Assembly: GCA_945883675.1 (NCBI GenBank)
Contig: CAMCYA010000001.1
Location: forward strand, 1 to 64,000
Source: Bifidobacterium breve
Lineage (GTDB): Bacteria > Actinomycetota > Actinomycetes > Nanopelagicales > Nanopelagicaceae
Length of the DNA: 64,000 nt
Direction of reading: 5' to 3'
The position numbers and the translations under genes are program-made. Position 1 is the stretch's first letter. The number at the start of each line of letters is the position of its first letter. The notes beneath the pieces are model-generated. The model was not told the origin of the DNA. It ran no database searches and saw only the letters and a list, made by a program, of their open reading frames with translations. This document shows positions 33,675 through 42,377 of this stretch, one piece after another.

Positions 33675-34886
33675 CTACTTAGCTTTTTTTGCTGCTGCCA
33701 CAATTGGAGCGCGGTCAAATTGATTGGCGCGTCCAATCGTGTCGGTATCAAGGAAAGCATCAAATTCAATTGCGATCTTCTTGTTACCTGCAAGAGTGGC
33801 GTAATTCTGGTTGATCGTCCACTCTGCTTTTGTGATCATTCCCAGATTCTTCCATGTTGCAGGAGTTCCAGTCAGTGGCTTAGCTGAAGCAAGCCATGCT
33901 GTAAGAGATGCAACCGCTGCAGGAGATTTTTCTGCAAGGGTTGAACCAAGTAGTAGCTGTGGATATTCCTTCATGCCCAAAGCAACTGCAGACTTAATAT
34001 TCGTGTTTGAATAAACTAAGCCCTTCATTGATGCGCGTAAGAAACGCTCAAAGATTTCTGGGTTAGCTGCATACTTGTCTGCGTTTGCTACCCATGAAAG
34101 TGAGCGAACACCCTTAAAAGATGGTCCATTAGGGAAGTATGTAAGAGGTGTTCCATTGAACTCTATAGTTGCATACACAGCTGTGTACCAAGCAAGTGCA
34201 TCAACATCGCCGTTTTTTAGAGCATTTTCAGCTCCGGCTGGTGTTGAAGTAGAAACAAGTGTCACATCAGCTTCGGTCAAACCATTATCTTTTAGCCATG
34301 CCTTTGTGTATGGGTAGCTACCGGAAACAAGTGACACAATTCCAATTTTCTTGCCCTTTAAGTCTGAAGGCTTTGTGATTGGACTTCCCTTTTTAACAGC
34401 TATATTCCATGGCCAGTTTTGAACTAAGCCACCGATAACGATGATGTTTGTTCCTTTTTCAATGGCTTGCATAACTGGACCAAGGTCTGCTCCAGCAATA
34501 TCAACTGCACCTGATGCAACTGCGGCAATAGCAACGTTGGCACCAGCAGATCCTTGTGAAGTTACTGTTAAGTTTTCTGCAGCAAAGTATCCCATTTGCT
34601 GTGGGACTGCATAAGTTGCAAACTCTTCTTTTGCACCGTAAGGAACTGAAGTTGCGCTATAAACAAATGATGCCTGCTTATATGCAGTCCACTTCTTACT
34701 CTTGCAAGTAACTGTCTTTCCAGTAGTTGAAACTGCGATTGCATCAGCTGTCGAACATGCTGATCCAATTCTGACAGCTGCTGCTGCATTAGATACAGGC
34801 GTTGCAGCTAATAGCGAACCAGCAACCAAAACTGCAAATAGCGCAGCTTGTGATTTCTTAGCTCGAGAAGATGTTGAAAAATTCAT
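33675..34886 (-). CDS. Secreted substrate-binding protein, NMT1/THI5-like
   Basis: A 403-residue protein with a signal peptide (SQAALFAVLVAGSLLAATPV, cleavage near SNAAA). A Cys module (IGSACSTADAIAV...VTCKSKKWTAY, residues about 40-68) precedes the periplasmic-binding fold. It resembles the Cys modules of the secreted peptidases in this window. The SBP region has YFAAENLTVTSQGSAGANVA and DLKGKKIGIVSLVSG, which place it in the NMT1/SsuA-like family. It probably carries the substrate of the following ATPase and permease. AGGAG lies 8-10 bases before the ATG. Confidence 0.85.
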   Translation of the reverse strand: MNFSTSSRAKKSQAALFAVLVAGSLLAATPVSNAAAAVRIGSACSTADAIAVSTTGKTVTCKSKKWTAYKQASFVYSATSVPYGAKEEFATYAVPQQMGYFAAENLTVTSQGSAGANVAIAAVASGAVDIAGADLGPVMQAIEKGTNIIVIGGLVQNWPWNIAVKKGSPITKPSDLKGKKIGIVSLVSGSYPYTKAWLKDNGLTEADVTLVSTSTPAGAENALKNGDVDALAWYTAVYATIEFNGTPLTYFPNGPSFKGVRSLSWVANADKYAANPEIFERFLRASMKGLVYSNTNIKSAVALGMKEYPQLLLGSTLAEKSPAAVASLTAWLASAKPLTGTPATWKNLGMITKAEWTINQNYATLAGNKKIAIEFDAFLDTDTIGRANQFDRAPIVAAAKKAK

Positions 34887-35066
34887 TCGTACTCTCCTTT
34901 ATTGCTTGTTAAGAAGCAGTGCTTACCCATAGAAGTAAGCATGCTTTTGAGTGGCCTGAGCCTATGGCCAGTACTAATAAACGGCAATACCTACCGCGTG
35001 GGACTAAGTCTCGGTTGGGTAACTTTATGGGGTGATTTGAGTGAGACTGTGAACTGCCCGAGGGAA
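34887..35066 (-). other. Intergenic region before the binding-protein gene
   Basis: No gene is seen. A hairpin TGCTTAC/GTAAGCA (about 34919-34940) lies close to the start of the binding-protein gene on its 5' side, and might end transcription from the flavoprotein gene or fold in the leader. I could not match it to a known riboswitch. Confidence 0.35.
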
Positions 35067-36428
35067 TTAGGCAGAGGCCACTGATTTTGCGGCCAGGTAA
35101 GCAAAGCCAAATGCTGGCAACAGTCCATTGCCGGCCAGGTAGCCATCTGATCCGTGGCCAGAGATTCCTACTGCTGCGCCACCTGCTGCATACAAACCTT
35201 TAATTACCGAACCATCTTCGCGCAGTACTTGTGCATCTGCATTTACTTGCACGCCGCCTTGTGTGTGAAAGAGTGCGGGGCGAACTTTGATCGCGCCAAA
35301 TGGCGCTTGTAATCTTTTCTCAAAAGCTTTTCGCCCAAATCGATCTTGACCCTTACCGTCATGGACTGCATGTGCATTGTCTAACTCGGCCGTTAACTTA
35401 TCTACAGGAACAGCGATCGCAGTTGCTAATTCTTCAATGCTATCTGCCCAAACAATTGCTCCACTTGCAGCCGTGTTTTCATACTCTTTAAATAGTAATG
35501 AGCCTTCATGAATTGCTTTATCAATGACAATCCAACCGGTATTGCCTTTTTGATCATTGAGAATTGCTGCATACTCTGAATAACCTGCAGATTCATCACC
35601 AAATCTTTCACCACCAGAGTTAACGATAAAGCCACCCTGCATAATTGTTGTCCAACCAACCAAAGTCTTTGCATGAGAAGAAATAGCAGCATGGCCTTGA
35701 TAGGAATCTAAATACCCATACCCGGCGCCGTGTTTGATTCCAATTTGCAAGGCCTCACCCTTGGAATATCTTGATCCGTGATAATAAATATAAGAAACCT
35801 CTTCATTGTGCTCTGCCAATAGTTTTTGATTAGCGCCATAGCCATTGGTTGCCATCAAAACATTATCTGTTGCAATCTCTTCTTGGCTTCCGTCGGAGTT
35901 TTCGACAACAGCTGCAACAACCTGGCCATCTTTAATAACAACATCGACTAAACGCGTGCTTGCTCTGAAGTCAAAAAGCTTTTGATCTGATGCCACTTTC
36001 CAGATCGGACCCAACACCAACTGACCCATTCGCCCTGGAACAGATAGACAGCGATCTACTGAGTGACCTGGATAGTGAAAATCTGTAACTAACTCCCATG
36101 GCACACCAAGTGAGTCGGCCATCCATTCGAAAACTTCCACACTGACATTTGTTAGCGCCTTTGTTGCCACAACATGGCCAGAGTTCTTTGTCTTTTTCAT
36201 GATGTCTTTGGCAAAGATCTCTGGAGAATCAACGATTCCCTTTTCTTTTTGCCAACGAGATCCACTTGCAGGAAACATTCCAGAGGTCATAGAGGTATTG
36301 CATGTGTTTATAAAATCTGGGGATGCATCGATCAATAAAACTTTAAGACCCAACTGTGCAGCTTTGATGGCACCAACTAATCCGCCACCAGCGCCGGCAA
36401 CAACTAAGTCGTATTTTTCCACAGCCAT
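35067..36428 (-). CDS. FAD-dependent oxidoreductase, fumarate-reductase flavoprotein family
   Basis: A 453-residue flavoprotein. The N-terminal FAD dinucleotide motif is VVAGAGGGLVGAIKAAQLGLKVLL with the GxGxxG pattern, and the C-terminal second FAD contact reads GLYAAGGAAVGISGHGSDGYLAGNGLLPA. The family (FAD_binding_2) includes fumarate reductase, 3-ketosteroid dehydrogenase and urocanate reductase, all acting on alkene/alkane bonds next to carbonyls. The substrate here is unknown. There is no signal peptide. It starts 15 bases after the racemase-family gene and so is cotranscribed. Confidence 0.83.
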   Translation of the reverse strand: MAVEKYDLVVAGAGGGLVGAIKAAQLGLKVLLIDASPDFINTCNTSMTSGMFPASGSRWQKEKGIVDSPEIFAKDIMKKTKNSGHVVATKALTNVSVEVFEWMADSLGVPWELVTDFHYPGHSVDRCLSVPGRMGQLVLGPIWKVASDQKLFDFRASTRLVDVVIKDGQVVAAVVENSDGSQEEIATDNVLMATNGYGANQKLLAEHNEEVSYIYYHGSRYSKGEALQIGIKHGAGYGYLDSYQGHAAISSHAKTLVGWTTIMQGGFIVNSGGERFGDESAGYSEYAAILNDQKGNTGWIVIDKAIHEGSLLFKEYENTAASGAIVWADSIEELATAIAVPVDKLTAELDNAHAVHDGKGQDRFGRKAFEKRLQAPFGAIKVRPALFHTQGGVQVNADAQVLREDGSVIKGLYAAGGAAVGISGHGSDGYLAGNGLLPAFGFAYLAAKSVASA

Positions 36429-36443
36429 TCCCCCGGTCAGTTT

Positions 36444-37085
36444 TTACTTACTAAGAGCTTTGCTTTTTTCTTCCAAAATTAACTTCAGTGCAAGCTCTGC
36501 TGGATCTACAACTTCTAGTGATAACTGAGATTGATCCACGTTAACTGCAGAGCAGCCATTGATCACAACTGTTGCACCCTTTGCAGCCAACTTTTCCACG
36601 CCAACCTTTAGCGCTTTGTGCCACAACTCTTCATCGTTGATTGCATCAAAACTTAAGTTTAAAACTTCAAGACCTGCAAAGTTGTCGGCAAAACCATATT
36701 CACCAATACGACGCACAAGCTCTGCGCCAATTGTCTCGTTGCGAGTTACTGCGCCAACTTTGTGGCCTTGTGCAACAAGGTGGGCAGTCACGCTCTCTAG
36801 CATCCCAACAACTTCTTCTTTTGCGCCTTGGCGAAAGCCTGGATCTAAAACACAGTCTGGCAAAATAAAATCAGCTGCATCCTGATTTATATGGCACATG
36901 TCATCGATTAATGCTGCATCACTTAAGAGCACATCTGATTGCAGATCAAGTGCAACAGGGCTTGCAGAACTGAGATTGCGAAGTTCAACAGTCATTCCAG
37001 CTGGTGCAAGACGGGTGTAGCGCTCTTGGCGACGTGCTAACTCTTCATCAGTAACATGAATCGGTGTAATCGCTACTACTCTCAT
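36444..37085 (-). CDS. Asp/Glu/hydantoin racemase-family protein
   Basis: A 213-residue protein from the ATG at 37085, chosen because AGGGGAG lies just upstream; the longer frame to 37157 lacks this. Two cysteines in racemase-like positions, Cys78 in LPDCVLDPGF and Cys178 in INGCSAVN, correspond to the two-base mechanism of the family, which also includes maleate isomerase and arylmalonate decarboxylase. The substrate is uncertain. It heads the operon with the flavoprotein and lies upstream of the TauABC-like transporter. Confidence 0.78.
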   Translation of the reverse strand: MRVVAITPIHVTDEELARRQERYTRLAPAGMTVELRNLSSASPVALDLQSDVLLSDAALIDDMCHINQDAADFILPDCVLDPGFRQGAKEEVVGMLESVTAHLVAQGHKVGAVTRNETIGAELVRRIGEYGFADNFAGLEVLNLSFDAINDEELWHKALKVGVEKLAAKGATVVINGCSAVNVDQSQLSLEVVDPAELALKLILEEKSKALSK

Positions 37086-37130
37086 CTGTACTCCCCTTAG
37101 TTGCTTAATTCTAGTTTTACGATGTCCGAA

Positions 37131-37159
37131 ATAGTAAGCCCAAGGCAGGGCTTCCACAA
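37131..37159 (-). promoter_or_regulatory. Promoter with an inverted repeat in the spacer
   Basis: On the minus strand TTGTGG (37154-37159), 17 bases, then TACTAT (37131-37136). Inside the spacer AAGCCC (37136-37141) and GGGCTT (37148-37153) form a 6-bp inverted repeat with a 6-base centre, suggesting an operator between -35 and -10. It drives the racemase-family gene. Confidence 0.6.
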
Positions 37160-37469
37160 TCCAAAAAATTTAGATTTTGACCACAAGGTGATTTAGAGCC
37201 CAGGTCGATATGCTCCCAACAAAGGTCTATATGCCTTCAGATTTGAGTGATACCTATCCTTATTGTCTTTCTCGAGGGATCTATATCTGCGTCCCATACA
37301 ATCTTCGTTACTCGATTGCGACCTTTATGTAATCGCCATCTTTATCATTGCGTAGGACCGCTAGCATCACTTTACCCACGCTAATTCTTGATCAATCTTT
37401 CAAAGTTACAGACAAATATCCAAGCCTTTGTTCTAGAAGGAGATCGCGACCTCAATTTCTAGAATTCAA
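37160..37469. other. Gene-free region between two operons
   Basis: I find no coding sequence in these 310 bases. TTGATCAATC at 37388-37397 resembles the operator-like element found in the LacI locus, with TAACTT lying five to six bases from it on the minus strand, but without a good -35 box. Confidence 0.4.
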
Positions 37470-38249
37470 CTAGGCAATGCCTTGAATAGTTTCGACGTTG
37501 TCGCCCACGCAAATCCTAAAATTTGCATGTCGATGAATAACAGGAACTGTCAGTGGTTTAAGCCCCTCAATAATTGAGCCTTTTTTGACATCGAAGGTGA
37601 CCTCACCTTTATGAACATAGAAATTTCCGATATCCAAAATCGTTGGACGCACGATGTTGAGATCATGTCGATCTGGTTCAGAACCTGAAGGAAAAATGAC
37701 TCGGCGTGGTGTCAGCCAATTTGCACCTTTTCCGACCGGTTGCTCGATGCCGGAGCCATCGTCCATTGCTAGTGATAGCTCAAAATCATTTGACTTAACC
37801 CGGCAATGCGAATCATCATTCGAATTTTGATCCCACGATCTGCCCTTCAAATAGATTTCAGATCTGATTAATGGCCACCCAAATATTTCTCGACCCCACC
37901 CAATATATGTATCATCATCAGTCCACATGAATGCAGAGAATTCTCCATCTGTGTCAGCGATATTTCCTTTAAATGCCACGACAGCCTCTTTGAATGAGCC
38001 ACTCATCTTTGATCTAAATGCAGGACTCCCATCACGTGGTTCGAAATTAATGTCATAAAAGCGAAGACGGGTAACTACTCCTTTGTCGCCGCAAGCACTT
38101 TTAAATGCCGGGCTGACCAGATTTGCAACGACATCGGCATCTACTTCAAACCATGCCGTAATTGAAGTACCCGAAAGGATCCATGGTGGATCAGCCCATA
38201 AATGTTGAGGAGCTGGCCAAGGATGGGGGAAATGTGGCTTTTCTGACAT
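37470..38249 (-). CDS. Acetoacetate decarboxylase-fold protein without the usual lysines
   Basis: A 259-residue protein of the ADC superfamily. The family motif G-R-E-I-x-G-(F/W)-P is present (WGREIFGWP, residues 118-126), but where true acetoacetate decarboxylases have the two lysines (one forming the Schiff base) this protein has Leu127-Ile128. It therefore probably does not decarboxylate acetoacetate; ADC-like aldolase-dehydratases and other relatives are alternatives, although those also use lysine. It is the last gene of the minus operon with the polar amino-acid-type transporter, 20 bases after the ATPase stop codon. Confidence 0.75.
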   Translation of the reverse strand: MSEKPHFPHPWPAPQHLWADPPWILSGTSITAWFEVDADVVANLVSPAFKSACGDKGVVTRLRFYDINFEPRDGSPAFRSKMSGSFKEAVVAFKGNIADTDGEFSAFMWTDDDTYIGWGREIFGWPLIRSEIYLKGRSWDQNSNDDSHCRVKSNDFELSLAMDDGSGIEQPVGKGANWLTPRRVIFPSGSEPDRHDLNIVRPTILDIGNFYVHKGEVTFDVKKGSIIEGLKPLTVPVIHRHANFRICVGDNVETIQGIA

Positions 38250-38269
38250 TAGGAATCTCCTTAGTTAGC

Positions 38270-39052
38270 TTACTGATGGGATAAAACTGCGGAAAGGAAT
38301 TTCTTAGTGTTTTCATTTTGCGGATTTTCAAAGAGTTGCTCTGATGGAGCATCTTCTGCGATTACTCCCTCATGCATAAAGACAGCTCTCTTAGCTACGT
38401 GTCGAGCAAATCCCATCTCATGAGTGACAACAATTAGAGTTATTCCATCCTTGCTGACATCTCCAATGACCCGCAAAACATCATTTGTCATTTGAGGATC
38501 AAGTGACGAAGTGACCTCATCAAGAAGTAATACCTGTGGATCCATTGCTAAAGTGCGAGCAATCGCAACCCTTTGTTGTTGACCACCCGAGAGCTGCAGT
38601 GGTCGCGATTCAGCTTTCTCGATCAGCCCAACCCGATCTAGGAGACTACGTGCACGTTCTCGGGCCTCTTCTTCTCCACGGCCGAGAACTTTAATCTGGG
38701 CAACGCAAACATTTTCCATTACGGTCATATGAGGGAAGAGATTGAATTGCTGGAAAACAATCCCGATTGACTGACGAATCTTAGCTATGTCATGAGAGAG
38801 CGAACCACGAGTCTTCTCAGGATCTTGGATCGCTATTCCGCCAACTTGGATTTTGCCTTTCTGAATGACCTCTAAGCCATTTACACAGCGAAGAAGCGTT
38901 GTTTTCCCAGAACCGCTTTGTCCAAGTAGTGCCAACACTTCACCAGATGCGATTGAAAGACTAATTCCTTGAAGCACTTGCACACCAGAAAAATCCTTAT
39001 ATACATCATTAAATACAACTTCCCCATTTTTCATGACACGTTCGCTGCTCAT
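38270..39052 (-). CDS. Polar amino-acid-type ABC transporter ATPase
   Basis: A 260-residue GlnQ/HisP-like ATPase. Walker A is GQSGSGKTT, the signature LSGGQQQRVAIARTL, Walker B VLLLDEVTSSLDP and the switch histidine VTHEMGFA. DEVTSSLDP is close to the DEPTSALDP of this family. The ATG at 39052 overlaps the permease stop codon as ATGA, with GGGGAGG upstream. An extended in-frame start at 39070 would not have that ribosome binding site. Confidence 0.9.
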   Translation of the reverse strand: MSSERVMKNGEVVFNDVYKDFSGVQVLQGISLSIASGEVLALLGQSGSGKTTLLRCVNGLEVIQKGKIQVGGIAIQDPEKTRGSLSHDIAKIRQSIGIVFQQFNLFPHMTVMENVCVAQIKVLGRGEEEARERARSLLDRVGLIEKAESRPLQLSGGQQQRVAIARTLAMDPQVLLLDEVTSSLDPQMTNDVLRVIGDVSKDGITLIVVTHEMGFARHVAKRAVFMHEGVIAEDAPSEQLFENPQNENTKKFLSAVLSHQ

Positions 39053-39780
39053 GTTTTTGATCCTCCCCATGGACCTACCGCGAAGAAATTCTTTCTCTTG
39101 TCTACTGTTCCAGATCCATAACCAAGTTCTCTTTCAAATTTAGCTTCGAGTCTGCGAGCGAGAATTGTGAGCGGGAAGCAAACACAAAAATAGAGAAAAG
39201 CGATCTCAGTCAGGATTGTAAAATACTTAAAAGTTTGTGAGGCGAGAATTAATCCCCTGAACATAATTTCTTGAATAGTAATAATTGAAAGTAAAGATGT
39301 GTCCTTAATTAGGCTAAGAAGATAATTAACTGTTGGTGGTAACGCCACGCGCGCCGCTTGAGGAATAATCACAAGTCTACGAGCTTGAGCCGGCGACATC
39401 CCAAGTGACACTGCAGCTTCAATTTGAGTTTTTGCCACGGAATTGATCGCAGCACGAAATACCTCTGAAAGATAGGCAGTATAAATTATCGTAAAGCCAA
39501 CAACACCAGCGACTAGCGCTTGAAGTGTTATTCCAAAAATCGGTAGAACATAAAAAATGTAGTAAAGCTGTACAAGTGCTGGAGTACATCGAATGAACTC
39601 GACGTATGCAAGCATTGATCCACGCACTGATTTAAATCTTGAAACTCGCAAAAATGCCACGCATATGCCGGCAATGACTGAAAAAACTATAACAACTGCC
39701 GAAATACCTAAAGAGTAGGCAAGACCGTGAAGTAAAATTGGAAGAAACTCTATGAGATCCGACCATGTCATCTTATCCAC
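39049..39780 (-). CDS. Polar amino-acid-type ABC transporter permease
   Basis: A 243-residue protein with five membrane segments of the HisM/GlnP type. FIRCTPALVQLYYIFYVLP and the coupling loop AAVSLGMSPAQARRLVIIPQA are diagnostic for the His/Glu/Gln/Arg/opine permease family. It probably forms a homodimer, because no second permease is present. It overlaps the ATPase gene by 4 bases and follows the binding-protein gene by 71 bases. Confidence 0.9.
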   Translation of the reverse strand: MDKMTWSDLIEFLPILLHGLAYSLGISAVVIVFSVIAGICVAFLRVSRFKSVRGSMLAYVEFIRCTPALVQLYYIFYVLPIFGITLQALVAGVVGFTIIYTAYLSEVFRAAINSVAKTQIEAAVSLGMSPAQARRLVIIPQAARVALPPTVNYLLSLIKDTSLLSIITIQEIMFRGLILASQTFKYFTILTEIAFLYFCVCFPLTILARRLEAKFERELGYGSGTVDKRKNFFAVGPWGGSKT

Positions 39781-39851
39781 GTTCTCGCCTACCCTTCATT
39801 AGCTATTTTTTCAGCGTATATATGAGATTGTCCCTATTTAAGAATAGAACC

Positions 39852-40745
39852 TTAGAGACACTGAGCGATACCGTCAGTGGTGAAGCTAGTTGGAGCATCG
39901 CAAGTTACGTATGCAGATGCTGGCATTCCATACTTAAGTAGGATCGCTTTGAGCTTTCCATTTGTACGCATAATCTTGAGCTGGTCATTAACAGCTGTGA
40001 CCCACGCAGTATCACCTTTACGCATCACGATACTGCTGATACCTACAGCCTTGCCTGTCCAGTTCTTTAGAAGTGTGATCTTTGGCTGTGGCTGAAGCTT
40101 GAAGTCGTATGCTCCCTGAAGCTCATCGACCATTCCTGCGTCAATTCGACCAGTAGAAAGCGCACGATACAAATCTGAGTACTTCGTGAAAGGTACGTAT
40201 GTAGCTCCCTTGACGCCTCCGATTACTTGATCATCGGTTGAACCAATGATTCCGCCGACTTTCTTGCCTTTCCAGTCTGCCTTACCCTTAATTTTCTTTG
40301 GATTACCCTTTGCTACCAACATGGCAACTCCATATTGATAAACAGGTAACGAGAATTGAACTAATTCACTTCTCAGTTTTGTGTATGTCATACCAATAGA
40401 CATGATGTCCCATCGGCAAGCAGTAAGACCTGGGATCATAGCGCCCCAATCAGCTGTGACGTAATCCCAAGCGGGAATATTGAGCCCTTTGAGAACTTCT
40501 TCGATAACTTCAACATCAATACCTTGGTACTTGCCGGAGTTGATATCAAACCAGCCATGCGGCGGTTGCTGATAAGAAGTCATACGTACATAGGATGCCT
40601 CTTGAGCTTTAGCCAAAGTATCGGTACAGGTAGCTGCCGATGCTGGACTACTCATGGGCGCCAATAGCGAAGCCCCGACAAGTAGTGCAGTGCTGATTAC
40701 AACGTGGCGTCGAAACACCCTTGAATTGCGTATGGATAACCCCAT
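39852..40745 (-). CDS. Secreted SBP_bac_3-type substrate-binding protein
   Basis: A 297-residue protein from ATG 40745, preceded by GGAGG at 6 bases. The signal peptide (RHVVISTALLVGASLLAPMS) is followed by family 3 features: GWFDINSGKYQGIDVEVIEEVL, DIMSIGMTYTKLRSELVQFS and the late LKIMRTNGKLKAILLKYGM. Family 3 proteins bind polar amino acids or opine-like compounds. It is the first gene of the operon 40745 to 37470 and has its own promoter with a candidate LacI operator. Confidence 0.88.
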   Translation of the reverse strand: MGLSIRNSRVFRRHVVISTALLVGASLLAPMSSPASAATCTDTLAKAQEASYVRMTSYQQPPHGWFDINSGKYQGIDVEVIEEVLKGLNIPAWDYVTADWGAMIPGLTACRWDIMSIGMTYTKLRSELVQFSLPVYQYGVAMLVAKGNPKKIKGKADWKGKKVGGIIGSTDDQVIGGVKGATYVPFTKYSDLYRALSTGRIDAGMVDELQGAYDFKLQPQPKITLLKNWTGKAVGISSIVMRKGDTAWVTAVNDQLKIMRTNGKLKAILLKYGMPASAYVTCDAPTSFTTDGIAQCL

Positions 40746-40775
40746 TTTTTCCTCCAGTCTCACGATAGATCACAA

Positions 40776-40824
40776 TTGATCAATCGTTTGACCGTAAGTT
40801 AGTGTAGGCCCAAGGGAACGTCAA
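40776..40824 (-). promoter_or_regulatory. Promoter and candidate LacI-family operator of the transporter operon
   Basis: On the minus strand TTGACG (40819-40824), 17 bases, TAACTT (40796-40801), then 9 bases and CGATTGATCAA (40776-40786). The core ATTGATCAAT is a perfect 10-bp palindrome. The same layout occurs before the lacI-like gene (42279-42327), including the 9-base distance. A repressor bound here would overlap the transcription start. Confidence 0.75.
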
Positions 40825-40849
40825 TAGGTTTAGAAAAATACTTACACCG

Positions 40850-42211
40850 CTACCTAGCCTTTTTTTTGTTGATTTTCCACTGATCTACGACCTGAGCGCA
40901 TACCTTCTGGGCATTTCCAATGTAGTCGGCGGGATTAAGTGGCCATTCTGAGAAGTACCGAGGGATATCTGGGTCTAATCGGACTATGGAATCCACAAGA
41001 GAAATATTTTCGCTCGCACTCAATTTACTCGCTTCGTGTAAAAGATCGTGCGCTCGCTCCCTACCAATTTCACGCGCTAGCTCGATCATATAAGCCTCTG
41101 CCATAATCGAACCGTTTTGTTTTTCAACATTTGCACGCATATTCTCAAGGTTGATACCTAAACCTTCAAGCATTTCAGTTGCGATTTTGATCGCCGAAAT
41201 GGTGCTCATTAGAGTTTCAGGCAGAGCCTTCCACTCTAATTGCCACTCCCCTGCAGCCCGCTCATGCCCAATCTCACCAGCCCGATACATTGAGTTGGCA
41301 CTTGCAATGGCTTGAAGTCCAATCCCGATAATCGCCTCAGACATCACAGGGTTTCTTTTCTGTGGCATAGTCGATGAAGCCCCTTTGTGAAGCCCGCCCG
41401 GTTCAAATACTTCATCAATTTCAGTTCGTGATAGATCCACAATCTCTCGTGCAAGCCGTACAAGGGTCACAGACAGATTTGCGCACTGACTTGTGACATC
41501 AATAAAGCGATCGCGACTAGCGTGCCAAGGAATGTATTCATCTCGCAAAGCCAGTTTTTTAGCCACAATACTTCTTATCTCTTGCTCATCTGGTCCCAGT
41601 GCTGCCGATGTTCCCGCAGCACCGTAGAGTGAAACACATGATGCTTCAGCAATAGAAGTTTTGAGCCGAGCACGATGTCTGTCTAGTTCAGATAAGTACA
41701 CCGCACATTTCAGACCAAAAGTTGTTGGGACTGCATGTTGAGCGTGAGTTCGGCCAGGCATAATCGTCAGTTGATTTTCTAAAACAAGAGTTGCCATCGC
41801 ATCCCCAAGTCGATTTAAATGAGAGTGCAAAAGCATTCCGGCTTCAGATATCTGAAGTGCAAGTGCAGTATCCATAATATCTTGGGTTGTAGCGCCAACA
41901 TGAAGAAGTCCGCGCGCGTTTGGAGAAAGTTGCGAATTGAGATGTGAAAGGAGTTCAATAATTGGATATCCAACATTGAGAGTACCGGCGCGAAAAGTGG
42001 AAAGTTCGGGCAGAGGCACCTCTGCGAGTTTATTGATTTCAGCCAGTGCCCCTTTAGAAATCATTCCCTTTAAAAAATGTGCGTTCGAGAGCGCAATCTC
42101 AACTTGAATCCACCTACGAAATGTTGCGCGCAGCGTAAAAATCTCCGCGCTTTCGGGATCTCGATAAAGCCAGTCCAGAATATTGGTTGAACTTACAAAG
42201 CTATCTGACAT
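40850..42211 (-). CDS. Fumarase/aspartase-superfamily lyase, PcaB/adenylosuccinate-lyase-like
   Basis: A 453-residue enzyme. The superfamily signature GASSTMPQKRNPV lies near residue 277 and the conserved GATTQDIMDTA near 106, with TMPGRTHAQHA-like PGRTHAQHAVP near 152. The Q-K-R-N form fits 3-carboxy-cis,cis-muconate cycloisomerase and related lyases that eliminate an amine or open a ring to release fumarate-type products. No other beta-ketoadipate genes are nearby, so another substrate is likely. An EDDS-lyase-like or argininosuccinate-like C-N cleavage is possible. It is divergent from the lacI-like gene. Confidence 0.82.
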   Translation of the reverse strand: MSDSFVSSTNILDWLYRDPESAEIFTLRATFRRWIQVEIALSNAHFLKGMISKGALAEINKLAEVPLPELSTFRAGTLNVGYPIIELLSHLNSQLSPNARGLLHVGATTQDIMDTALALQISEAGMLLHSHLNRLGDAMATLVLENQLTIMPGRTHAQHAVPTTFGLKCAVYLSELDRHRARLKTSIAEASCVSLYGAAGTSAALGPDEQEIRSIVAKKLALRDEYIPWHASRDRFIDVTSQCANLSVTLVRLAREIVDLSRTEIDEVFEPGGLHKGASSTMPQKRNPVMSEAIIGIGLQAIASANSMYRAGEIGHERAAGEWQLEWKALPETLMSTISAIKIATEMLEGLGINLENMRANVEKQNGSIMAEAYMIELAREIGRERAHDLLHEASKLSASENISLVDSIVRLDPDIPRYFSEWPLNPADYIGNAQKVCAQVVDQWKINKKKAR

Positions 42212-42278
42212 TCCAACCTCTCTCTAGAGTAAAATTGTGTGAGTTAAAAACCCACACTGAGAACAACACTGTCGAGCC

Positions 42279-42327
42279 TTGACAAAAAATTTGGGCTCCT
42301 TTAACCTGCAGTCTATCGATTGACCAA
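42279..42327 (+). promoter_or_regulatory. Promoter and candidate operator of the lacI-like gene
   Basis: TTGACA (42279-42284), 17 bases, TAACCT (42302-42307), then 9 bases and CGATTGACCAA (42317-42327). Promoter strength, spacing and operator position mirror the transporter-operon promoter at 40776-40824. This points to autoregulation by the product of 42378-43427. Confidence 0.75.
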
Positions 42328-42377
42328 CTTGCGGTGCAAGATTCATTGGACATTTTTTGAATGAATTGGAGGCTAAT

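Noticed and set aside
40850..42211. A beta-ketoadipate (protocatechuate) pathway
   Set aside because: Only the PcaB-like lyase is present; no dioxygenase, decarboxylase or thiolase partner is nearby, so the family name should not be read as the pathway.
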